This document shows positions 10,333-19,314 of a stretch of 19,314 bases of DNA, one piece after another (position 1 is the stretch's first letter; the number at the start of each line of letters is the position of its first letter). The notes below the pieces were generated by a model. The model did not search any database. It was not told the DNA's origin and saw only the letters and a program-made list of their open reading frames with translations. The translations under genes and the position numbers were made by a program. This DNA comes from Wuchereria bancrofti (Eukaryota > Nematoda > Chromadorea > Rhabditida > Onchocercidae), in NCBI GenBank assembly GCA_005281725.1, contig SSBO01000012.1, positions 18,853,058 to 18,872,371 of the forward strand. Reading direction: 5' to 3'.

Positions 10333-11150
10333 TCGACGTTTTTTGGGAAATCCGGAGAACCGAATATTTAACCAGCCTCAGAGAACGCACACAAAGGGAA
10401 ATTACTTCATCCAAAGGAGCACAAAAAAGAACTCCAAGAAAGGGAGAGATTGTACTCCTAAATGAATCGAGAATTCCAAGAGGAATGTGGAAATTATTAC
10501 GGATTAAGGACATCAAAATCGATGAAGACGGTAAAGTTAGGAACGTTCAGGTGGAAACTCTCACTGGAAAACTTCTCGATCGTCCAATAAATGTCTTGTA
10601 TCCTCTCGAAGTTAATGATGGAGAAATTCATCTTGAACCTAATAAGAAGGAAAATATGAAAATTCGGGAAACCGAACAGAAAACTGAGAAGCTCCAGGAA
10701 TTCACTGCGATGCGAACTAGGAGCAATACAAAACGACAATCTCGATCAAAAGAGGTAAATAAGAGTAACTTAATTGTCTCACTTTTATCAGTATCTATGT
10801 TTTATACCTTAATGATAACAGTGAAAGCAAAGAAAGAATGCCAGTGGGAAACAGGAATACCGTTCAATATTCCGGAGAATTGGAACTGTGAAGAAATCAC
10901 GGCGCAGGACTCCAGTTTACTTCAGGTTAATGTTTACACTCGCAGTCCTATCACAGTCCCTGCGATCAAGTGCAGTAATATCACCCGAACCGTGTGTACT
11001 AAAGCATTTCTGTGGTTTTCATTATCAGTAATCTCGGACCAAACAACTACTACCGCACCATCATCAGAAACCTGTAGAGATTTACACGATACAAAGAAGT
11101 TGAAAAAATGGCTTGCCTCGGGAGTGTCGCTGAAAAGCGAGAAGCTGTAA
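10289..11150 (+). mobile_element. Truncated BEL/Pao-type retroelement fragment: pol C-terminus plus env-like N-terminus
   Basis: The open frame 10245-11150 (stop TAA 11148-11150) resembles BEL/Pao elements from about 10311. It has FWEIRRTEYLTSLRERT, then GEIVLLNESRIPRG followed by MWKLLRI, and RPINVLYPLEV, the hallmarks of the domain that closes BEL/Pao pol (DUF5641 type). A Lys/Glu/Arg-rich linker follows. Then a hydrophobic segment at about codons 96-115 counted from the Met at 10485 and a Cys-containing region (KKECQWETG, NWNCEE, ITRTVCTKAF) match the start of the env-like glycoprotein that nematode members of this group often carry. Reverse transcriptase, integrase, LTRs and most of the env-like part are absent, so it is a dead fragment. 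A 22-bp tandem duplication at its 5' edge shifts the frame. Confidence 0.8.
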
Positions 11151-11450
11151 ATGAAGCATCTTTTTGTTCATAAATTAACCTCGCTTTACACACATTATAC
11201 CGTATGAGATATGTGAGAATTAAACGCATGTAATAGATATTGTAACAAAGAAATATCTATCCTTAAACAAATTTCCTTTATTCTCAAATTCACATTTATG
11301 AACTTTAGTCTCAATTAACTCCAACACCATCTCTTAAATACAATTAATCATTTTTTACAATTGTCCATTTATAGGGTGGTTAGGGTTTCAGCTCTTTGGT
11401 AATGTTTAGCGGTTTTATAACTGTGTAGCACCCGTGCGATATGTATAATG
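11151..11450. other. Non-coding A+T-rich stretch downstream of the retroelement fragment
   Basis: No open frame, tRNA or clear LTR was seen. A single TTAGGG at 11380-11385 occurs within ordinary sequence and is not a telomeric array. Confidence 0.6.
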
Positions 11451-11843
11451 CGTTATTATGATGTTGATTTGTTTTTTATGTCAAATAAAGGTTTAATTAC
11501 CCAAGTTTGAGGTTTCACGCAGAAATATTAAACGATTCAAAACATTTAAAAGTTATGAATCATTTGAGTTCTTTTTTAAAATTAATACTTTGTTCCATAC
11601 TTTATGAAATAGATAGATCACCATTTTGCGCACCAATTTTTTTTTGNCGTTATTATGATGTTGATTTGTTTTTTATGTCAAATAAAGGTTTAATTACCCA
11701 AGTTTGAGGTTTCACGCAGAAATATTAAACGATTCAAAACATTTAAAAGTTATGAATCATTTGAGTTCTTTTTTAAAATTAATACTTTGTTCCATACTTT
11801 ATGAAATAGATAGATCACCATTTTGCGCACCAATTTTTTTTTG
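11451..11843. repeat. Gap-flanking duplication 4 (11451-11646 = 11648-11843, n at 11647)
   Basis: 196 bases with a constant offset of 197, running from cgttattatg to a T9-G tract. This is the shortest of the six pairs. The short open frames at 11507 and 11704 are the two copies of the same non-coding sequence. Confidence 0.92.
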
Positions 11844-11886
11844 CTTTTTTTGTTTTTGTTTTTTTTTAAATCCAATATTTATTTAT

Positions 11887-13035
11887 TTATTCATCCTTTT
11901 TTTCCTCTTCATCCTTCTTCTCTTCATCTTTCTTTTCCTCATCCTTCTTTTCTTCATCCTTCTTTTCCTCCTCCTTTTTCTCACCTTCACCTTCCTAAAA
12001 AAGAAAAAAAACGAGAATTTCCCTCCTTAAATTCTTATTTTCATATTATCAAAATTAATAATTTAGGAAATAATTTTAATCAAATAAAGAAAAATAACCT
12101 CTTTCTTGGATCCTTCCTTCCTTGACCCTTCCTTTTTGGAACTTTCCTTCTTCGAACCCTTTTTCTCTTCCTAAATTTTGTTTTGTTTTGTTTTTTTAAT
12201 TCAAAAATGAAATAAATGAATGAGAGATGGAAAAACTACAAACTGAAAATTTCATTACCTCTTTCTTTGATCCCTCCTTCTTGGAACCCTCCTTCTTTTC
12301 ACCTTTCTCTTCCTATAAAAGTTTAAACCATTAATTGAAAGTTAAAATTCTTATTGAATTAGATCTGATCAGATATGTTCTTCCGCTTATCCCTGATGCT
12401 ATTATCTTACAGCGATAGGGATTGAAGAATTTGTTTTGCTATGTACCACCTCATTTCAAGTATTGCGCAACGAACAATTGCTGATAATTGTTTACAAAAG
12501 GTACAAAAGGTCGAAGGGTAACACCGAAATTTGTAGTCCTAAATATAAATGAGATATCTCGGATTGATCAATTTCAAAAAATCTATTCAAGTATTTCAGG
12601 ACATCCAACTACAAAACAACAAAAAAACTCCACACTCACCTCTCCCTCTTTCTTTTCTTCCTTCTTTTCTTCACTCTTTTTACCTTCGTCTTTCCTATCA
12701 CCCTCCCCCTGTTTTTTGTCCTCTTCCTTCTTCTCACCCTCACTTTCCTTTTTTTCATCACCCTTTTTCTCCCCCTCACCACCTCCACCCTCTTTCTTTT
12801 CTCGTTCTGATTTCTTGCTCTTCTTTTCACCTTCCCCTCCCTTTTTCTCATCTTTCTTCTCTTCTCCTTGCTTTTCCTCTCCAAGTTGCGCGGCTGCTGC
12901 CGGAGCGGCAGTTGCCGGAGCGGTTGCACCTCCTGCTGGTGCCGGTGGTTTATCACTGAAATATTCGTTGATAATCTCTGCTGCAATACACTTTTGATAA
13001 TATTGCGAGATTATGTGAGAAAAGGATATTTCCAT
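11887..13035 (-). CDS. Lys/Glu-rich low-complexity protein, four exons, function unknown
   Basis: Exons on the minus strand in order: 13035-12640 (132 codons), 12312-12259 (18), 12170-12099 (24) and 11994-11887 (35 plus stop TAA at 11889-11887). All junctions are phase 0: donors read GAG|GT and acceptors are tatag, tttag or ttttag followed by GAA. The predicted 209-residue protein has a short ordinary N-terminus (MEISFSHIISQYYQKC), an Ala/Pro segment (APAGGATAPATAAPAAAA, about residues 32-48), then a highly charged region rich in Lys, Glu and Gly. The tail has KKEGSKKEGS repeats in exons 2-3 and KKDEE repeats in exon 4. No signal peptide or membrane segment is seen. Expected to be disordered. 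ATG 13035 is the first in-frame ATG after a TGA; a strong acceptor (atatttcag) inside exon 1 could mean a different 5' end. Low-complexity coding of this kind can mimic many families, so no name is given. Confidence 0.7.
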
Positions 13036-13055
13036 AGCTCAACGATAACCTTCAT
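13011..13055 (-). promoter_or_regulatory. Short upstream ORF overlapping the Lys/Glu-rich start codon
   Basis: On the minus strand an ATG at 13055 opens a 14-codon frame (stop 13013-13011) that overlaps the proposed start at 13035 in another frame. If the transcript begins at the attattcag acceptor (cag at 13105-13103), ribosomes would meet this ATG first. It is either a repressive uORF or a sign that the true start lies elsewhere. Confidence 0.3.
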
Positions 13056-13531
13056 CACCTCTTTATGATCACAGGTCAAAACCGGAAATCAGAATGCCTT
13101 TTCTGAATAATATTTGAAAATAATCAGTTTTTCAACTTAATCAAAATCAAAGAAAGGAGTAGAAGAGAAAGAAAGAAGAAGAGAAGTAGAAGAGGAAGAA
13201 GTAAATTTGAGGAGTGATGGAGGCAAATTGTCTATTACCTTTCTCTAATAATTAAGCATTACGGTAAAATTAGTAGATTTGCTAGCTTAGCATACTGTAG
13301 CGACCGATGAAATTTATTTGTCTCTTATCTGCATAAAGCACTTCAACTGATAATGCTTTAGGCCTGACAAACAGGTATTTTTTCAAAAGCCTATCGGATT
13401 ATTAGCTTATTTATATGCTTATTAAGCATTGATTAAAAAATTGCAATAATTCAATATCGTTTAAAAAATTTAAGCATTTTAATTCTATAATTTGAAATAT
13501 TTGAAAATTTAATCATTGAAAATTTTAATAT
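13056..13531. other. Non-coding 5' flank of the Lys/Glu-rich gene
   Basis: It contains a purine-rich stretch at 13152-13204 (gaag/aaga repeats), which on the minus strand is a polypyrimidine tract upstream of the gene, and otherwise A+T-rich sequence. Repeated at 14754-15229, and from 13226 onward a third time from 16050. Confidence 0.5.
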
Positions 13532-13584
13532 NTTTTTTTTGCTTTTTTTGTTTTTGTTTTTTTTTAAATCCAATATTTATTTAT

Positions 13585-14733
13585 TTATTCATCCTTTTTT
13601 TCCTCTTCATCCTTCTTCTCTTCATCTTTCTTTTCCTCATCCTTCTTTTCTTCATCCTTCTTTTCCTCCTCCTTTTTCTCACCTTCACCTTCCTAAAAAA
13701 GAAAAAAAACGAGAATTTCCCTCCTTAAATTCTTATTTTCATATTATCAAAATTAATAATTTAGGAAATAATTTTAATCAAATAAAGAAAAATAACCTCT
13801 TTCTTGGATCCTTCCTTCCTTGACCCTTCCTTTTTGGAACTTTCCTTCTTCGAACCCTTTTTCTCTTCCTAAATTTTGTTTTGTTTTGTTTTTTTAATTC
13901 AAAAATGAAATAAATGAATGAGAGATGGAAAAACTACAAACTGAAAATTTCATTACCTCTTTCTTTGATCCCTCCTTCTTGGAACCCTCCTTCTTTTCAC
14001 CTTTCTCTTCCTATAAAAGTTTAAACCATTAATTGAAAGTTAAAATTCTTATTGAATTAGATCTGATCAGATATGTTCTTCCGCTTATCCCTGATGCTAT
14101 TATCTTACAGCGATAGGGATTGAAGAATTTGTTTTGCTATGTACCACCTCATTTCAAGTATTGCGCAACGAACAATTGCTGATAATTGTTTACAAAAGGT
14201 ACAAAAGGTCGAAGGGTAACACCGAAATTTGTAGTCCTAAATATAAATGAGATATCTCGGATTGATCAATTTCAAAAAATCTATTCAAGTATTTCAGGAC
14301 ATCCAACTACAAAACAACAAAAAAACTCCACACTCACCTCTCCCTCTTTCTTTTCTTCCTTCTTTTCTTCACTCTTTTTACCTTCGTCTTTCCTATCACC
14401 CTCCCCCTGTTTTTTGTCCTCTTCCTTCTTCTCACCCTCACTTTCCTTTTTTTCATCACCCTTTTTCTCCCCCTCACCACCTCCACCCTCTTTCTTTTCT
14501 CGTTCTGATTTCTTGCTCTTCTTTTCACCTTCCCCTCCCTTTTTCTCATCTTTCTTCTCTTCTCCTTGCTTTTCCTCTCCAAGTTGCGCGGCTGCTGCCG
14601 GAGCGGCAGTTGCCGGAGCGGTTGCACCTCCTGCTGGTGCCGGTGGTTTATCACTGAAATATTCGTTGATAATCTCTGCTGCAATACACTTTTGATAATA
14701 TTGCGAGATTATGTGAGAAAAGGATATTTCCAT
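13585..14733 (-). CDS. Assembly-duplicate copy of the Lys/Glu-rich protein gene
   Basis: Exons 14733-14338, 14010-13957, 13868-13797 and 13692-13585 repeat those of the gene at 11887-13035 at an offset of 1698, with the same splice sites and the same predicted product. Read as one gene assembled twice and not as a tandem pair. Confidence 0.7.
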
Positions 14734-14923
14734 AGCTCAACGATAACCTTCATCACCTCTTTATGATCACAGGTCAAAACCGGAAATCAGAATGCCTTTT
14801 CTGAATAATATTTGAAAATAATCAGTTTTTCAACTTAATCAAAATCAAAGAAAGGAGTAGAAGAGAAAGAAAGAAGAAGAGAAGTAGAAGAGGAAGAAGT
14901 AAATTTGAGGAGTGATGGAGGCA

Positions 14924-17167
14924 AATTGTCTATTACCTTTCTCTAATAATTAAGCATTACGGTAAAATTAGTAGATTTGCTAGCTTAGCATACTGTAGCG
15001 ACCGATGAAATTTATTTGTCTCTTATCTGCATAAAGCACTTCAACTGATAATGCTTTAGGCCTGACAAACAGGTATTTTTTCAAAAGCCTATCGGATTAT
15101 TAGCTTATTTATATGCTTATTAAGCATTGATTAAAAAATTGCAATAATTCAATATCGTTTAAAAAATTTAAGCATTTTAATTCTATAATTTGAAATATTT
15201 GAAAATTTAATCATTGAAAATTTTAATATAATTTAAAAAAGAATTTTCGAATGTAGTTTTAAGACAAAAAATCATTTAAATTCATTTTTGAAAAGTGAAC
15301 AAATAATTATCAATCCTTATCAAAAAGATTTTCAATTTTTTTATAATTTTAAAAAGTAATTTATGATAAAAACTAACGTTTTTTTGGCAGTACATTGCAT
15401 AATACTTAAAATAATCAGTGTTGGTGCAATCATGTTACTCAGTAATGACAGAATAGAAGTAATCGTTATAATAATGGTCATATTATCTTCTTTGAATTAT
15501 TATTCTGACAAATTTCGATTAAATTAGGATTATCGATTGATTAATTAATGGATAGATTATAAAATAAGAATAATTTGCTTCTAATTATTAAATCTTTTAT
15601 TTAAGAAAACTTCCAAATGTAAAATCAAATGATATGGTATATTTCAGAAAAGATTATTATAAGAGCAATGGAAGAAGCAACCAGTTATGAGCAATCCTTA
15701 AATGAGAAAATAACTTTATCAATCATATTCAAACTCTTCATACACCTTTTTTTCTTTTTGTAAAGATTTTAATGATAGTAAACAAATTCACCTATAAATA
15801 TTTTTCAATATCACTTAATTATTCATTGTTTTTATTATTTTATTAGCTGAAACAGTTCATATTTAATAGCTTATTACTGATTATTGATAATTCTAGATGT
15901 AATAATCCATTATATTAATTATATTTTAGCTATTTTAATACATTAATTTAATTTTTCCAAACATAAAATTTACAATGAAATTACATTTGAAAAATACCCA
16001 TATTATTTTCAGAAAAAAAAGTTTATAAAAAATTACCTAACATAATGGNAATTGTCTATTACCTTTCTCTAATAATTAAGCATTACGGTAAAATTAGTAG
16101 ATTTGCTAGCTTAGCATACTGTAGCGACCGATGAAATTTATTTGTCTCTTATCTGCATAAAGCACTTCAACTGATAATGCTTTAGGCCTGACAAACAGGT
16201 ATTTTTTCAAAAGCCTATCGGATTATTAGCTTATTTATATGCTTATTAAGCATTGATTAAAAAATTGCAATAATTCAATATCGTTTAAAAAATTTAAGCA
16301 TTTTAATTCTATAATTTGAAATATTTGAAAATTTAATCATTGAAAATTTTAATATAATTTAAAAAAGAATTTTCGAATGTAGTTTTAAGACAAAAAATCA
16401 TTTAAATTCATTTTTGAAAAGTGAACAAATAATTATCAATCCTTATCAAAAAGATTTTCAATTTTTTTATAATTTTAAAAAGTAATTTATGATAAAAACT
16501 AACGTTTTTTTGGCAGTACATTGCATAATACTTAAAATAATCAGTGTTGGTGCAATCATGTTACTCAGTAATGACAGAATAGAAGTAATCGTTATAATAA
16601 TGGTCATATTATCTTCTTTGAATTATTATTCTGACAAATTTCGATTAAATTAGGATTATCGATTGATTAATTAATGGATAGATTATAAAATAAGAATAAT
16701 TTGCTTCTAATTATTAAATCTTTTATTTAAGAAAACTTCCAAATGTAAAATCAAATGATATGGTATATTTCAGAAAAGATTATTATAAGAGCAATGGAAG
16801 AAGCAACCAGTTATGAGCAATCCTTAAATGAGAAAATAACTTTATCAATCATATTCAAACTCTTCATACACCTTTTTTTCTTTTTGTAAAGATTTTAATG
16901 ATAGTAAACAAATTCACCTATAAATATTTTTCAATATCACTTAATTATTCATTGTTTTTATTATTTTATTAGCTGAAACAGTTCATATTTAATAGCTTAT
17001 TATTGATAATTCTAGATGTAATAATCCATTATATTAATTATATTTTAGCTATTTTAATACATTAATTTAATTTTTCCAAACATAAAATTTACAATGAAAT
17101 TACATTTGAAAAATACCCATATTATTTTCAGAAAAAAAAGTTTATAAAAAATTACCTAACATAATGG
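14924..17167. repeat. Gap-flanking duplication 6 with a 7-bp indel (14924-16048 ~ 16050-17167, n at 16049)
   Basis: The offset is 1126 up to about 15875, then 1119. The left copy reads ttattactgattattgataa where the right copy reads ttattattgataa, a 7-base difference between short att repeats. The copies are otherwise collinear to both ends. The difference suggests two haplotypes of one locus. Confidence 0.88.
15391..15763 (+). CDS. Weak exon-like open frames on the plus strand
   Basis: Two open stretches follow good acceptors. From 15391 (after tttttttggcag) a frame runs to TAG 15525-15527 with a hydrophobic reading (ISVGAIMLL, EVIVIIMVIL). From 15648 (after atttcag) a frame runs to TAA 15761-15763 (MEEATSYEQSLNEK). 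Both are less A+T-rich than their surroundings. I cannot join them in a consistent phase and recognise no family. Duplicated at 16517-16889. Confidence 0.22.
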
Positions 17168-18103
17168 CATATCAAATATTTCTACAAATCTTAAAAAGCC
17201 CTTATTACATTAATTTTTAGAATTTTGCTACTAGTAATATTTATAATATTTAAAATAAACATTGTATCTTATAATTTAAGTTGTAATAAAAATTAAAATA
17301 GTTAATCAAGTCTTTAGAAAATTATTTGCTATGATTATAATGTAAATGTAGTAATTTTAGTTTTGAACATTCAAACTATTGCCAAGATTAATTAAATTGC
17401 TTCATAAAAATTTTATAATATTAAAAATGGATGAAAATATAATTTCACTGTGAAAAATTCTAAACTGTGATTATTTTAAGTCAAAATTGAAGTTGCAAAA
17501 ATTTTTCTATTAAAGCAATAAATTGTGAAAATTTTTAGACCAAAAGTTTCATAAAATTATATTATAATGAAAGTGATATATCATGATAATGATATCAGTA
17601 TTATCATTCTGTAATCATTACTGATACGTGAAATTTTTGATCATTTGATCGTCATCATTTCCAGTCAAAACTTTTATTGACAATTTTCATCATTCACTTG
17701 TATTGTACTTTAAATACTTTTACATATATCATTTATTTTTGTGAGTTTATTGTCTACATATTAACATAATTTTATCAATTTAAACTCATCTAATTTCATA
17801 AATTAAAAAATATTTGAAAGTACAGTTATTGTATAAAAAGAAAAAAAATTTAATACAATATTTAGGTAAAATATGTAGTATTATAAGATGTAAAAGTATT
17901 ATAAGCATTACAACTTAAAATTTTAGGCGTTGTTAAATCTCCTTGAATAATTTAGACACATTTTATCAAGAAAATGATTTAATAAAGTATACATATGTTT
18001 AATTATATTGTTCTAATGAAAAATTTAATTGTAAGAAATCAATCTGAAGTGATAATAATTTCTTATTGCTATTTTCATGTGTCTCTTCATTACATATGAA
18101 TTA
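17168..18103. other. A+T-rich stretch without recognisable genes
   Basis: No credible open frame on either strand. A small stem, tatcagta (17593-17600) pairing with tactgata (17619-17626), is the only local structure noted. Confidence 0.6.
17593..17626. repeat. 8-bp inverted repeat with 18-nt loop
   Basis: tatcagta and tactgata are perfect inverted copies. In A+T-rich DNA such short stems arise by chance, and no following T-run marks it as a terminator. Confidence 0.25.
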
Positions 18104-18974
18104 TCATTGATCCTTTGATAAACAATTTATCATGAATGCATCTGTAACCATATTGCATACTGCAATCCACGTAAATGCCTTAATAACTGGAACATTATTT
18201 ATTAGACATTTAAAAAATTAAGAATAATTTATTAAAAAATTTACATTTAATAATTATGTAACAATATATTGTTAAGAATAAATACTAACCATAATTAAAT
18301 TTCGATGTAACATGACATAAAGATAGGCTGCTGTGACAAGATGAGCTGTTAATTAAACCATATGGAACACTGAACCACATTAATTCTCTTACTTATAATT
18401 CATAAATAGTATATGCTATTTTTAATTTAAAATAACTATATAATTTCAAATGATTTAAAAATATTTATTCAGCAGCTTCATTAATTTTTTTTATACATTC
18501 TTCACCTTATCATCTATGATCTTATTGATATCATTTGCATCCTTTTTTTTCATCTAGTTATTAATTAGAATTACAACACATAAAAAAGCACACATACGTA
18601 TTCAGGTACTCACAGGTATTATATTGATGCATTTTTAAATACATACATTACTTCATTAATTATATTTAAATAAGGAATTATTAATCAGTAAAGAAATCAT
18701 TCAAACGGTTAGTGAAAAAAAAAGAAAAAAGGTCATTTTCAGGAATTTTTTCGAATTTTTAGGAATTTTTTCATTTTTGGGAATTACGAAGAAGTAAAAA
18801 ATAAATAATTTTGATAATTTTATAAATTTAGTCATATTAGAAATTAATCTAATCCAATTATATTTTTCGTGTAAAAACATCCGCTACAGCAATAAATGAC
18901 CAAATGACAAGAAGGACAAGTAAAATGAAACCGATTATAGGCATAAATATATGTCCATAATAATTTACATTGAT
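18104..18974 (-). CDS. Possible small membrane-protein gene on the minus strand (three exon-like islands)
   Basis: Three patches are visibly richer in G+C than the surrounding sequence and are open on the minus strand. Island A, 18974-18858, ends in TAA and includes from Met 18944 a 28-residue peptide with one membrane segment (MPIIGFILLVLLVIWSF, then IAVADVFTRKI). Island B, 18345-18290, sits between an aattaacag acceptor and a GTTAGT donor. Island C, 18186-18104, follows gttccag and reads IKAFTWIAVCNMV to a TGA. B and C can be joined in two alternative phases; A does not join B in phase through an obvious donor. It may be a short-ORF membrane peptide plus a separate gene, or one gene whose sites I misplace. 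Family unknown. Confidence 0.3.
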
Positions 18975-19267
18975 TCAAAAATCATTAGTAATATGATTAT
19001 TTCACATTAATTATATCTTTAGGTAAACTAATAAAGACTAGTTTCACACTGTATTATACATTATATATTTCATTATTAATTTTCTGCATCATTTTATTTC
19101 AAATATTTAATTAAATCTAAAAACTTTCCTTTTCTCTAAAAATTTATCATTGGGATAAACAATTTTATAAATGATGAAAAGATTTAAAATTAAGAAAAAA
19201 AATATATCAAACTTCAAAAAATAGCAATTTCTAGCATTTAAAACTATAAAACATAAACAAAAATTGA

Positions 19268-19314
19268 TTAATTGTCTTCCTAAGAAGCGTTTCTATTAAT
19301 TGTCTTCCTAAGAA
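19268..19314. repeat. 28-bp-period direct repeat at the window end
   Basis: ttaattgtcttcctaagaa occurs at 19268-19286 and again at 19296-19314, the very last base of the window, separated by gcgtttcta. It looks like the start of a tandem array that continues or collapses past the edge. Confidence 0.7.

Larger units (their letters stand above)
11835..15229. repeat. Gap-flanking duplication 5 (11835-13531 = 13533-15229, n at 13532)
   Basis: 1697 bases with a constant offset of 1698. The right copy starts inside the poly-T tract just downstream of the Lys/Glu-rich gene. Both copies carry that whole gene; unique sequence resumes at 15230. Confidence 0.92.

Noticed and set aside
10283..10739. Two minus-strand open frames opposite the retroelement
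   Set aside because: The plus-strand frame carries the recognisable BEL/Pao motifs; these are shadows.
11380..11385. TTAGGG as a telomeric remnant
   Set aside because: A single copy only; chance occurrence.
11507..12125. Open frames beginning MRFHAEIL or in the poly-T/CT-rich tract
   Set aside because: They run across the n at 11647 or are antisense to the last exon of the charged gene; no coding support.
12488..12997. Ser/Phe/Pro-rich and Arg/Lys-rich open frames overlapping the charged gene (also at 14186-14695)
   Set aside because: They are other-frame shadows of the Lys/Glu-rich exon on the minus strand, which has proper splice sites.
1..19314. CRISPR array, tRNA, rRNA or bacterial operon
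   Set aside because: The regular repeats are minisatellites or assembly copies, no tRNA box pattern was seen, and the genes have spliceosomal introns.

Overview
The window looks like a scaffold from an animal nuclear genome, most likely a nematode. It is strongly A+T-rich, its small exons are split by GT-AG introns, and acceptors are U-rich (ttttttag, atttcag). One start codon sits directly behind a T10-AG acceptor, as at spliced-leader sites, and there is a BEL/Pao-type retroelement remnant with an env-like tail. The species cannot be read from the sequence. I see no bacterial genes, tRNA, rRNA or CRISPR.

The main structural fact is that the window is inflated by assembly duplication. Six single-base gaps (n at 2212, 4452, 8439, 11647, 13532 and 16049) each separate two copies of the same sequence: the copy left of the n is repeated right of it. 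The pairs are 831-2211/2213-3593, 2761-4451/4453-6143, 6742-8438/8440-10136, 11451-11646/11648-11843, 11835-13531/13533-15229 and 14924-16048/16050-17167. The first five pairs have equal copy lengths; the sixth differs by a 7-bp indel. These are best read as overlapping contig ends (the last possibly allelic) joined without merging. Collapsing them leaves about 11.5 kb: 1-2211, 3594-4451, 6144-8438, 10137-11646, 11844-13531, 15230-16048, 17168-19314.

Layout after collapse. (1) The 3' end of a tyrosine-kinase-like gene on + (exons about 2-177, 623-828, 1421-1539) that lacks the catalytic HRD Asp and the DFG Asp, so a probable pseudokinase; a minisatellite starts at its first splice donor and an ATT microsatellite fills its last intron. 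(2) A 42-bp-unit minisatellite and then a 133-bp imperfect palindrome. (3) The 5' part of a nucleoporin Nup107-like gene on + (first ATG 5705, last visible exon near 7533-7559); most of the C-terminal part of that family is not found in the window. (4) A truncated BEL/Pao pol-env-like fragment (10289-11150, +) with a frame-shifting 22-bp tandem duplication. (5) A four-exon Lys/Glu-rich protein gene on - (11887-13035; artefact copy 13585-14733). (6) A long A+T-rich tail with weakly supported exon-like islands on + (15391-15763) and on - (18104-18974), ending in a 28-bp-period repeat at the window edge.

The genes show no common pathway: a signalling-type pseudokinase, a nuclear pore component and a charged low-complexity protein. 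I found no convincing new multi-gene system. The most useful messages are the artefactual duplications and the degenerate kinase.
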